The notes below the pieces were generated by a model. The model was not told the DNA's origin, made no database searches, and was given only the letters and a program-made list of their open reading frames with translations. Positions 34,132-41,646 of a DNA stretch of 64,000 bases are shown in pieces. The translations under genes were made by a program, and so were the position numbers. The first letter of the stretch is position 1. The number at the start of each line of letters is the position of its first letter. The stretch comes from Amorphus sp040750475. Lineage in GTDB: Bacteria; Pseudomonadota; Alphaproteobacteria; Rhizobiales; Amorphaceae. Location of the stretch: the NCBI RefSeq assembly GCF_040750475.1, contig NZ_JABJVY010000009.1, positions 62,001 to 126,000 of the forward strand, in the 5' to 3' direction.

Positions 34132-34163
34132 CCGCTCATTCCCGCGAAAGCGGGAATGAGCGG
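34132..34163. repeat. Palindromic repeat with CTTTCGCGGG-type core (copy 1)
   Basis: CCGCTCATTCCCGC and GCGGGAATGAGCGG pair perfectly around GAAA. The same unit occurs at 36270 and, in two inverted copies, at 56857 and 56999. Here it sits between the DUF697 gene and the acetyltransferase and could act as a transcript-stabilising or attenuating hairpin. Confidence 0.8.
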
Positions 34164-34226
34164 AGAATTGGGGGACGACTCAGGTCCCACGCAGCCTTCT
34201 TGTTTGAGCCGGAGACCATACACCTC

Positions 34227-34688
34227 ATGACCGACCTGATTTTCCGCCCTGCCACAAGCGACGATCTTCCCCCCCTTGTCGCGATGCTCGCCGACGACGC
34301 GCTCGGGCAGAGCCGGGAGAAGCCGGAGCTGCCCCTGGATGCGCGCTACGTCGCGGCCTTTGAAGCGCTGGACCGCGACCCGAACCAGCTCCTGGTGGTC
34401 GCCGAACGCGACGGCGCCGTCGTCGGCACGTTGCAGCTCACCTTTCTGGTCGGTCTGTCGCGGCTCGGTATGTGGCGCGGCCAGATCGAGGCGGTACGGA
34501 TTTCGGGCTCGGAGCGCGGCAGCGGGCTCGGCCGGCAAATGGTGGAATGGGCGATCGCGGAATGCCGCAACCGCGGATGCGGGCTGGTGCAGCTCACCAC
34601 CGACAAGTCCCGCGCCGACGCCCACCGCTTCTATGAGCGGCTCGGCTTCGTCGCGAGCCATGAAGGCATGAAGCTGTCGCTCAGCTGA
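34227..34688 (+). CDS. GNAT-family N-acetyltransferase
   Basis: A 153-residue acetyltransferase with the acetyl-CoA loop RGSGLGRQMVEWAI, the beta-4 EAVRISGSERG stretch and the C-terminal DAHRFYERLGF motif. The substrate cannot be told. The open frame begins at 34119 but those 36 codons run through the palindromic repeat, so ATG 34227 is the start. Confidence 0.9.
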   Translation: MTDLIFRPATSDDLPPLVAMLADDALGQSREKPELPLDARYVAAFEALDRDPNQLLVVAERDGAVVGTLQLTFLVGLSRLGMWRGQIEAVRISGSERGSGLGRQMVEWAIAECRNRGCGLVQLTTDKSRADAHRFYERLGFVASHEGMKLSLS

Positions 34689-34751
34689 GCGGTGTGCATC
34701 CCGGGCCCCGGTGATATAGGCTCCGAGCAAACGGACGCGGAGCTCGACCCC

Positions 34752-35927
34752 ATGTTCCTGACCTTCTTCCACGATCTGAAGCGCGCCGGCGTACCGGTGA
34801 CGCTGCGCGAATATCTGACCCTGATGGAGGCGTTGGAGGCCGACCTCGCCGACAAGAAGGTGGAAGACTTCTACTATCTTTCGCGCGCCATCCTGGTGAA
34901 GGACGAGACCAACATCGACCGGTTCGATCGCGTGTTCGGTCACACCTTCAAGGGGCTGGAGAGCGTCGGCGAGAGCATCGAAGCGGAAATCCCGGAAGAG
35001 TGGCTCAGGAAGCTCGCCGAAAAATATCTGACCGAGGACGAGAAGGCGGAGATCGAAGCGCTCGGCGGCTTCGAGAAGCTGATGGAGACGCTGAAGCAGC
35101 GTCTGGAGGAACAGAAGGAGCGCCACCAGGGCGGCTCCAAATGGATCGGCACCGCCGGCACCTCGCCGTTCGGCGCCTATGGCTACAACCCGGAAGGCGT
35201 GCGCATCGGCCAGAACGAGAGCCGGCATCGCCGCGCGGTGAAGGTCTGGGACCGGCGCGACTTCAAGGACTACGACCACACCGTCGAGATCGGCACGCGG
35301 ACCATCAAGATCGCGCTGCGTCGGCTGCGCCGCTTCGCCCGCACCGGGGCGGCGGAAGAGCTGGCGCTGGACGATACCATCAAGGCGACCGCCGAGAAGG
35401 GCTATCTCGACATCCAGATGCGCCCGGAGCGGCGCAACGCGGTCAAGGTGCTGCTGTTCCTGGACGCCGGCGGCTCCATGGACGACCACGTCAAGGTCTG
35501 CGAGGAGCTGTTCTCGGCCGCGCGCATGGAGTTCAAGTCGCTGGAGCATTTCTACTTCCACAACTGCCTCTACGAAGGCGTGTGGAAGGAAAACCGCAGG
35601 CGCCATTCCGATCGGATTCCGACCTGGGACGTGCTGCACACCTACCCGGCGGACTCCAAGGTCGTGATCGTGGGTGACGCCTCCATGAGCCCCTACGAAA
35701 TCGCCATGCCGGGCGGCTCTGTGGAGCACTGGAACGAGGAGGCCGGCCAAGTCTGGCTGCAGCGGCTGGTCGGCACCTATCCGGGGCTCGCCTGGATCAA
35801 CCCGGTGCCGCAAGGCCACTGGCGCTACACCGCGTCCATCCAGATGATCCAGGAACTGATCGGCAATCGGATGTACCCGCTGACCCTGGATGGGCTCGAC
35901 GAAGCGATGCGGGCATTAGCAAGGTAG
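34752..35927 (+). CDS. CoxE-like VWA domain protein
   Basis: A 391-residue protein with an N-terminal helical region (LTFFHDLKRAGVPVTLREYL) and a C-terminal VWA-like domain whose metal site begins DAGGS (238-242) in LLFLDAGGSMDDH. These proteins partner MoxR ATPases (29223). ATG 34752 begins the conserved part; the open frame continues 20 codons further upstream. Confidence 0.9.
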   Translation: MFLTFFHDLKRAGVPVTLREYLTLMEALEADLADKKVEDFYYLSRAILVKDETNIDRFDRVFGHTFKGLESVGESIEAEIPEEWLRKLAEKYLTEDEKAEIEALGGFEKLMETLKQRLEEQKERHQGGSKWIGTAGTSPFGAYGYNPEGVRIGQNESRHRRAVKVWDRRDFKDYDHTVEIGTRTIKIALRRLRRFARTGAAEELALDDTIKATAEKGYLDIQMRPERRNAVKVLLFLDAGGSMDDHVKVCEELFSAARMEFKSLEHFYFHNCLYEGVWKENRRRHSDRIPTWDVLHTYPADSKVVIVGDASMSPYEIAMPGGSVEHWNEEAGQVWLQRLVGTYPGLAWINPVPQGHWRYTASIQMIQELIGNRMYPLTLDGLDEAMRALAR

Positions 35928-35986
35928 AGCCGACCCGTTCGGATCCAATCCTATTCAATCTCCCGTCGCGTGTAAGGCTTGAGCCC

Positions 35987-36159
35987 TAGGTCATGAACTC
36001 ATAAATCCGGACGGTCCGGGCGGAGGCGATTTGGTCGAATGCCAGGAGCAAGAGCGCAGGAAACCCGGCCGGTTTTCAAGATTTTGCGACGCAGCAGTCG
36101 GGCAAATCGACTCGCTCCTTCGGACGCCGAAACATTCGCATTTATGAGTCCATCACCTA
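35987..36159. mobile_element. MITE-like element, full copy A (173 bp)
   Basis: The element begins and ends with TA. Inside are terminal inverted repeats: left GGTCATGAACTCATAAAT, right (read inverted) GGTGATGGACTCATAAAT. It differs from copy B (55195-55367) at one base in 173. It has no coding capacity of its own; the length, terminal repeats and TA ends suggest a miniature element moved by an IS630/Tc1-type transposase in trans. Confidence 0.75.
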
Positions 36160-36269
36160 GCGGCTCGATATTCTTCGCGGAAGATCTCGCCGGGATGAAC
36201 CGGCGGCGTGATCGTCAACATATGAGCCTCCTGCTCACATCTTTAGGCCGCATAAAATAGCAAATCCCT

Positions 36270-36301
36270 CCGCTTATTCCCGACTTAATGGGAATGAGCG
36301 G
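36270..36301. repeat. Palindromic repeat, diverged copy 2
   Basis: CCGCTTATTCCC and GGGAATGAGCGG pair with one T-G mismatch around GACTTAAT. It lies between copy A of the MITE and the ClpP-like gene. The rest of the 412-base gap (35928-36339) holds no gene that I can support. Confidence 0.65.
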
Positions 36302-36339
36302 ACTGTGAGGCGGCCGCTGCCGCGCTTCGGCACGCAGCT

Positions 36340-37230
36340 CTATTGCGATTCGACCGCCGTCTCCTGCGACGCCTCTTCCGCGGCAATCTCCTCTTCCGTC
36401 GCGACCCACCTAAACTCCGTCAGCTCCTCCCGAGTGAAGACGTAGAGCGCATCGGCGGGGGTGCGCATGGCGGGAATCCAGGCCGCGGGATCGACATTCA
36501 TCTCCACCAGGAGATCCAGGACCTCGGCGCTGATGGCCTGGCCGTTGGCCATGCCGTCGGCAATTGTGCCGTCCTCGTCCGTTGCCGCGAACGCCTGATG
36601 CACGCCGAGCCAGGCCGGATCGCCGATCGTGCGGCCCGCTCCGCCGGCGAACACCAGCGGGCAGGACGACGCGCAATAGCCGTTTTCCGGCACCTCCGTC
36701 GCAAGGCCCTTGTCGCGGATCGCGCGCGCCATGGCGATGGCATCGCGCACCGAGCCGCCCGGCGAATGCAGCACCAGGGTGGTCAGCTCATCGCCCTGGC
36801 TTTCCAAAAAGTCGTCGAAGGTCTTCGCCATGCCCGGATCGATGCGGCCCACGGCGCTGGCCCGCCCGTCCGTGCCCCGGTGGAAGGTCATCGTACCGAC
36901 CAGCGCCTCCGCTCCCGGCGCACGTACATAGCCGGGCAGCGCCGCCGGCCCGTCTTCCGGCAACTCCGGAACCCCGGAGGGCGAATAGCGCCGGACCTGA
37001 TCGCCCGGCATCGGCGGCGGCATCGGAATCGAATGCGGGTCCGTCTCCGGCTCGCCGCCAAGCCCCGGGATCGCTTTGCGCGCCGCTTCGAGGCCGGGCC
37101 AGGCATCAGCGCCCAGAACCACGATCGTGCCGGAAAGGAGCAGCGCGAACACCAACCGAAGCACACCGTCCTCGATCGCCTGGGCGCGTGGAGGCCGCTT
37201 AAGCGCGGCGTCGGTGGTCGGGTCCGCCAC
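36340..37230 (-). CDS. Membrane-anchored ClpP/crotonase-like predicted protease (COG3904)
   Basis: A 296-residue protein with one N-terminal membrane segment (about 24-42), a proline-rich linker, and a ClpP-like fold: LVLHSPGGSVRDAIAMARAI (oxyanion glycines), YCASSCPLVFAGG with the probable nucleophile Ser188/189, and LGVHQAF with His211. Related proteins are annotated as periplasmic or membrane serine peptidases. It starts five bases after the stop of the upstream membrane protein gene, so the two form an operon. Confidence 0.8.
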   Translation of the reverse strand: MADPTTDAALKRPPRAQAIEDGVLRLVFALLLSGTIVVLGADAWPGLEAARKAIPGLGGEPETDPHSIPMPPPMPGDQVRRYSPSGVPELPEDGPAALPGYVRAPGAEALVGTMTFHRGTDGRASAVGRIDPGMAKTFDDFLESQGDELTTLVLHSPGGSVRDAIAMARAIRDKGLATEVPENGYCASSCPLVFAGGAGRTIGDPAWLGVHQAFAATDEDGTIADGMANGQAISAEVLDLLVEMNVDPAAWIPAMRTPADALYVFTREELTEFRWVATEEEIAAEEASQETAVESQ

Positions 37231-37235
37231 CGCGT

Positions 37236-38546
37236 CTACTCCGCCGGTGGGCCGGAACGCCGGGAGCCGGGCTCCAGCCGGGTGATATGAACCGCGGGAT
37301 CCGGATCGTCGCCGGGCGTCGCCGGCGCTCCGGGCGCCTCCTCCACAGGACGGCCGGCGTCGATGTCGCGGTCCTCCTCGCGCAAGCGGTGATAGATCCG
37401 CATGGCACGCATCAACTCGCCCGCCGTCATGCCGTGCTCTTCCAGCTCCTCGCCCTCCTCCCGTCGGATCGCCGCCTGCACGCCGGCCAGGATCAGGATC
37501 ATCACCGCCGGCAGGAGATCGATGGAAATGGCGCCGGCCCAGCTCGGCAGGAAGTCTCGGGCATAGCGCAGCACCGCCTCCGGGGTGGAGAGCGCGGTGA
37601 AGCGCAGCGGCTGCACCGGCTCGCGAGCCAGGATGGTGTCGGCCGCCGACGAGAGCGCGCTCGCCTGGGCCTCCACGGCCCCTTGCACCCGCTCCACTAC
37701 CTCGCTCTGGCGAGCGGCGAGGTCCGCGCTGCGCCCGCCCGCGGCCGGCGCGACGAAGGTGGCGGAGAGGTCGTCCGCAGCCCGCTTCACGGCGGGCGCG
37801 ATCGAGGTCTGCTGCAGGCTGGCAATCACGCCAGCAAGCGCGACCGCCTCCTTGCCGAATTCGTTGGAGCGCTCCTCAACAGGCCCGCTCGCCGAGACGA
37901 TCGCGCGCATCGCGGCCAGGTTCTCGCCACCCTCGGCATAGAGCTGATCGACGATTTCGCGTGAGGCCCGGACTTCGTTGGCAAGGTTCTGCAGGTCCGC
38001 CGCCATTTGGCGCAAAAGCTGCACCACCGTGCCGGAGCCCGAGGTGCCGGTGAGCGCGCCGCCGGCCTCCTCCTCGTCGGCGAGCCGCTGGAAGCGCGAA
38101 GCGGCAAGCTCGATGTCCGGCAAAAGCCCCTGAGCGGCGAGCGCGTTGGAATAGGCCGCGTCGAGCCGATGCTGATATTCCTCCGCCGTGGTCGCCAGAT
38201 GCTGTTCCAGCGCCGCACCGCCGGCGAGCGCGGCCGCGTTGAGCCACGATGACATCGCCACGATCATGGCGGAGCCCAGAACCAGCGCCACCGACAAGGT
38301 CCGCCGATCCTTCCAGCTCCGTACATGGGGCAGGAAAAACAGAAGATAGGACCAGAACGCATAGATCCCGACAGAGACCGCGCTGGAGTAAACGATCGCC
38401 GCGAAGAAGACCGGCAGCCCCTCGCCCTCCAGCAGGTCGCGCACGCCGAGATAGGTGTAGACGCCCGAAGCCAGCGCCAGGACGGCCAGCGTGATGCGGG
38501 TGGTGGTGTCGAGCCGGGCAAGGCCGGCGCGAAGGGCTTGCGACAT
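37236..38546 (-). CDS. Unknown membrane protein with large helical soluble domain
   Basis: The 436-residue product from ATG 38546 has three membrane segments near the N-terminus (about 17-35, 45-72, 82-108), a roughly 220-residue alpha-helical, heptad-rich part with few hydrophobic patches, a fourth segment (336-358) and a charged cytoplasmic tail ending in a proline-rich end. The layout resembles a helical stalk held at both ends in the membrane. I do not recognise the family. The longer open frame to 38930 runs through repeat DNA and is not used. Confidence 0.75.
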   Translation of the reverse strand: MSQALRAGLARLDTTTRITLAVLALASGVYTYLGVRDLLEGEGLPVFFAAIVYSSAVSVGIYAFWSYLLFFLPHVRSWKDRRTLSVALVLGSAMIVAMSSWLNAAALAGGAALEQHLATTAEEYQHRLDAAYSNALAAQGLLPDIELAASRFQRLADEEEAGGALTGTSGSGTVVQLLRQMAADLQNLANEVRASREIVDQLYAEGGENLAAMRAIVSASGPVEERSNEFGKEAVALAGVIASLQQTSIAPAVKRAADDLSATFVAPAAGGRSADLAARQSEVVERVQGAVEAQASALSSAADTILAREPVQPLRFTALSTPEAVLRYARDFLPSWAGAISIDLLPAVMILILAGVQAAIRREEGEELEEHGMTAGELMRAMRIYHRLREEDRDIDAGRPVEEAPGAPATPGDDPDPAVHITRLEPGSRRSGPPAE

Positions 38547-38880
38547 GGAACTCACCAGATTTGAACCGACCTTGAGCGTGATCGCAGTTGCGCCCGCTTG
38601 TCGAGATCGAACTTGCGCCAAGGGACAACAGCTCGAGCATCGAGCGAAAAAGTGGGCATCGGTTTTTCGCGAGAACCGGCGCGAGCGGGAAAGAACGAGA
38701 CCGTCCGGCGATGCGAACGCGTAGCCCCATGATCTCTTCACATTGCAGCGAGCGCGTCGCAGGCGCCTTGCGAACCAACGGGTTGGTGTCGGAGCGCCAA
38801 TGCTGCTACCGTCGCCGGAAACAAGATTGTCGCGGCGCGGGCTCAGGCCCGACGCCGATGCTCTCGTCGAGTGAAGACGG
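38547..38880. other. Divergent gap with repeat-like sequence
   Basis: About 334 bases between divergent genes. Bases 38634-38693 (GAGCATCGAGCGAAAAAGTG, then a GGTTTTTCGCGAGAACCGG part) look like an intergenic repeat common in Hyphomicrobiales, and ACCAAC/GTTGGT form a small palindrome near 38776-38789. Both promoters must be here, but none is clear. Confidence 0.4.
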
Positions 38881-39324
38881 ATGCCGCATGCGATCGATGT
38901 GAGTCTGGAAGCGTCGATCGACGCTGTCATGTCGGTGCAGCCGGACGTGGACGCCTTTTGCGAAACCCACGGCCTCTCGCCGCGGGCAAGCTATGTGCTC
39001 ACTCTCGTCCTGGAAGAGCTTCTTACCAATGTCGTGAACCATGGCTATCGCGACAGCGTCGGCGGACCGATCATCCTACGCCTTTCCAAGGAGGGGCCGA
39101 ACGTCGTAGGAGAGATCGTCGATGCCGGTCACGCCTTCGATCCCACCACGTTGCCCGAACCCGATACCGAAGCTTCGCTGGACGACCGTGAGATCGGTGG
39201 ACTTGGCGTGCACCTGTCGAAAACCATGACTGCGGGCCTCACCTATGCCCGCATCGGAGACCAGAACGTGACCCGTTTCATCCTCGCCGACGAGGACCCG
39301 CCGCGAATGGAGGACGCATCGTGA
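38881..39324 (+). CDS. RsbW-like anti-sigma factor kinase (GHKL ATPase)
   Basis: A 147-residue stand-alone HATPase of the RsbW/SpoIIAB type. It has the N box VLEELLTNVVNHG (Glu45/46, Asn50), the G1 aspartate in EIVDAGHAFDP and the G2 motif IGGLGVHL, all intact. Such kinases phosphorylate a STAS antagonist on serine, and bind a target when free of it. The STAS gene overlaps its end (GTGA). A SpoIIE phosphatase that could reverse the phosphorylation is 8 kb away. Confidence 0.92.
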   Translation: MPHAIDVSLEASIDAVMSVQPDVDAFCETHGLSPRASYVLTLVLEELLTNVVNHGYRDSVGGPIILRLSKEGPNVVGEIVDAGHAFDPTTLPEPDTEASLDDREIGGLGVHLSKTMTAGLTYARIGDQNVTRFILADEDPPRMEDAS

Positions 39325-39668
39325 CGACGTTGAGCGTAGCTGCGGACGACATCGAGGAGATCACGATCCTTATGCCGGCCGGCCGGGTGGACAGCTCCAA
39401 CGCCAAGGCTTTCGAATCCCAGGTGCTGCAGAAGATCCAAGAGGGCCGAACCCGCCTGGTGATGGACTTCGCCGAACTCGACTACATCTCCAGCGCCGGC
39501 CTGAGGGTGGTGCTGATCGCCGGCAAAAAGGTGAAAGCCGGGGGCGGCGTGCTCGCGCTGTGCGGCCTCAGCCCGACCATTCGAGACGTGTTCGAAATCT
39601 CCGGCTTCATCTCGCTGTTTCCCGTCAGCGAGACCCGAGACGAGGCGATCCGCTCGGCGGGTGCTTAG
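39321..39668 (+). CDS. STAS-domain anti-sigma factor antagonist
   Basis: A 115-residue SpoIIAA/RsbV-like protein with the phosphorylation motif DYISSAGLRV (Ser57 or Ser58) and the usual alpha/beta STAS pattern. It should be phosphorylated by the kinase encoded before it and dephosphorylated by a SpoIIE-type PP2C. It starts with GTG inside the kinase stop. Its TAG stop begins a dispersed repeat. Confidence 0.92.
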   Translation: MTTLSVAADDIEEITILMPAGRVDSSNAKAFESQVLQKIQEGRTRLVMDFAELDYISSAGLRVVLIAGKKVKAGGGVLALCGLSPTIRDVFEISGFISLFPVSETRDEAIRSAGA

Positions 39669-39715
39669 AGCGTTTCCTGGCCGAGTGGAAACCGGTTGGC
39701 CGTCCGGAAACGCGT
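39668..39715. repeat. Dispersed repeat copy 3 at a stop codon
   Basis: GAGCGTTTCCTGGCCGAG, then TGGAAACCGGTTGGCCGTCC and GGAAACGCGT. The two halves can pair (GCGTTTCC with GGAAACGC). The copy starts at the TAG stop of the STAS gene. Further palindromic sequence (AGACCCGCTC / GAGCGGAACGGGTCT) follows to about 39770. Confidence 0.65.
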
Positions 39716-39870
39716 CGGAACAAAAACTTAGACCCGCTCAGCAATTCCGGATAGAGCGGAACGGGTCTCGCGCACGTCCCGTTCAAATTGACTCAGTTTG
39801 AACCAAAAGGACTTGCTCAAACTATTGAATCCGGAGCCTTTTCCGCTGCGCCTGAAATCGCTTCCGTGCC

Positions 39871-40548
39871 TTACCGCTCCACGAAGCCGAGTTCCGGCAC
39901 TGCGTCCTCGCCAAAGCGAAACCGGGTGGCACACCGCCCCGCTTCGAACTCCGCCGTGACCGCGTCGATATCCGCCGCCGCCCGCCAGATGTCCGGCATC
40001 CGATCGGCCTCCGGCGGCGGGGCAAGCGCCGACCGGTGGTGGATGTAGCGCCAGCCATACGGTTTCCGCACCCGCCCGACGATCCGGAACCCCTCTTTCA
40101 ACAGGTTGCGCGTGCTCGGCAGATTGTTCGGCGAGACCTTGGCAATCACGGTTTCCGCACCCTGGTTCACCGCCCGCTCGATGCGGGCGCGGATCAGCAC
40201 CCGCTGCAAGGCCCGGGCCCAATAGTCGGGGTGCACGGCGGAGCCGTCGACCACGAACAGGACGGAGTCCGCCGGCGCCACACCGTCGAGCGCCTTGCGG
40301 TCGTGCTCGCTCGCAAGCTCCGGCCGCAGCACGCCATAGGCAATCAGCCGGCCCTCGCAGGTAAGCCCCAGGATCTCGCCGCCGACATCGAACACCTGCT
40401 CGAAAAAGCTGGGCTCGTCCGGCCGCACCGCATCGGGCCGAGCCACCGCATGAATCACCGCATCGAACAGCCGACAGATGTCCCCGACGTCCTGGCGCGC
40501 GAGATCGACGATCTCGACCGGTTCGTCGAGGCTGGTCATGACGACCAT
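39871..40548 (-). CDS. GNAT-like acyltransferase in the binding-protein operon
   Basis: A 225-residue protein whose C-terminal half has GNAT features: VDGSAVHPDYWARAL, IAKVSPNNLPSTRNLLKEGF and GWRYIHH. ATG 40548 has GAGGGGGAAGG upstream and lies 11 bases after the stop of the binding-protein gene, so it is translated from the same message. The longer open frame to 40887 is antisense to that gene in another frame. Substrate unknown. Confidence 0.8.
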   Translation of the reverse strand: MVVMTSLDEPVEIVDLARQDVGDICRLFDAVIHAVARPDAVRPDEPSFFEQVFDVGGEILGLTCEGRLIAYGVLRPELASEHDRKALDGVAPADSVLFVVDGSAVHPDYWARALQRVLIRARIERAVNQGAETVIAKVSPNNLPSTRNLLKEGFRIVGRVRKPYGWRYIHHRSALAPPPEADRMPDIWRAAADIDAVTAEFEAGRCATRFRFGEDAVPELGFVER

Positions 40549-40559
40549 GGCCTTCCCCC

Positions 40560-41582
40560 TCAGCCGGTGATGACTTCCGCATAGTTGAGCATCGCAAGCG
40601 GTGGATAGAGCTTCAGCTTGCGTGCCAACGGCATGTTGATGATGAGCGAGAAACGCTTCAGCGTCTCGATCGGGATATCCTCCGGCCCCACGCCCTCCAC
40701 CAGAATCTGCTCGGCCTTGTAGGCGGTGAGCTGGCCCAGCGAATAGTAGCGGCTGATCAGGCTCACCAATGCGTCGCCTTTCAGAAGCTCGGTCGCGGAG
40801 AAGCCCGGAATCCCGAGCTCCGTCGCCACCGGCGCCACCTTGTCGATATTGGTGGAGAGGAAGGTATCGGGCAGATAGTAGAGCCACTCCGCACCATCCT
40901 GATGAAGCTGGTGTACCAGGTCTGCCGCCGTTTCGACGCTCGGCTTTCCGTCCACGACCGGGAACGTCCGCTCAGCGAGCGTGAAGTCCATCTGCTTGGC
41001 GATCTCCCGCAAGCGAGCAACGATCACAACGGAGTTCTGCTCGGTCGGCGTGTAGAGCACGCCCAGCGTCTTGAACGGACGGTAGGACTGCATCGCGCGG
41101 ATCTGCGGCTCCGGCGGCACCACATGGGATGTGCCGGTGATGTTGCGACCGGACGAGGCAAGGCTCGGCACCACACCGGCGGCCACAGGTGCCGACACCA
41201 TGGTGAAGACGCCGGGGATCTGAGTGATGTTCTTGGCGGGGTCGACGTCGGTATCCTTGCCGTAGGTCGCGATCGTCACCGGCGTGCCCCAGGTGTAGAC
41301 CAGATCCGGCTTCAGCTTGTGGATTTCCTCCACGAAGCCGGCGACCTTGGAGGGATCGAGTTCGGCGCTGCGCTGGGTGATCTCCACCGGAATGCCGCGC
41401 TGACGCATATAGTCGGCGAAGCCGCGCTCCACATCGGTCTCGCCGCGATAGGTGATCTGGTAGATCGTGTAGGGCTTCTGGCTCCCATCCTGGGCCCAGG
41501 CCAAGCGCGCCGAGGCCAGGCCGGACAGCGTCGCCCCGGCCCCGACCAGGACGCTTCGCCGCGTCACGTTTCGAATAGACAT
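40560..41582 (-). CDS. ABC-type substrate-binding protein (PF04392 family), Tat-exported
   Basis: A 340-residue periplasmic binding protein. The N-terminus has a twin-arginine signal (RNVTRRSVLVGAGATLSGLA) ending at AWAQ. The body has two-lobe features of ABC_sub_bind proteins: YRGETDVERGF, TWGTPVTIATY, ITGTSHVVPPEPQIRAM, LGVLYTPTEQNS. No permease or ATPase gene is nearby, so it is an orphan binding protein. It lies 64 bases after the sensor-MFS gene and probably presents a ligand to the sensors. Confidence 0.88.
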   Translation of the reverse strand: MSIRNVTRRSVLVGAGATLSGLASARLAWAQDGSQKPYTIYQITYRGETDVERGFADYMRQRGIPVEITQRSAELDPSKVAGFVEEIHKLKPDLVYTWGTPVTIATYGKDTDVDPAKNITQIPGVFTMVSAPVAAGVVPSLASSGRNITGTSHVVPPEPQIRAMQSYRPFKTLGVLYTPTEQNSVVIVARLREIAKQMDFTLAERTFPVVDGKPSVETAADLVHQLHQDGAEWLYYLPDTFLSTNIDKVAPVATELGIPGFSATELLKGDALVSLISRYYSLGQLTAYKAEQILVEGVGPEDIPIETLKRFSLIINMPLARKLKLYPPLAMLNYAEVITG

Positions 41583-41646
41583 CGACCGAACCCCTGATCT
41601 CAGCCCGGAGCGCTGGCGAGCGGCCAAAGCTCCGTCTCCCTTTATT

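Noticed and set aside
34119..34226. N-terminal extension of the acetyltransferase
   Set aside because: The extra codons cross a perfect palindromic repeat; ATG 34227 begins the conserved domain.
36039..36260. A 73-residue frame read as a small protein
   Set aside because: Most of it is MITE copy A; copy B gives a similar peptide only in a different frame context. It is repeat DNA.
36270..36301. TTAA in this hairpin considered as a CtrA half-site
   Set aside because: Only one TTAA is present with no partner at the required seven-base spacing.
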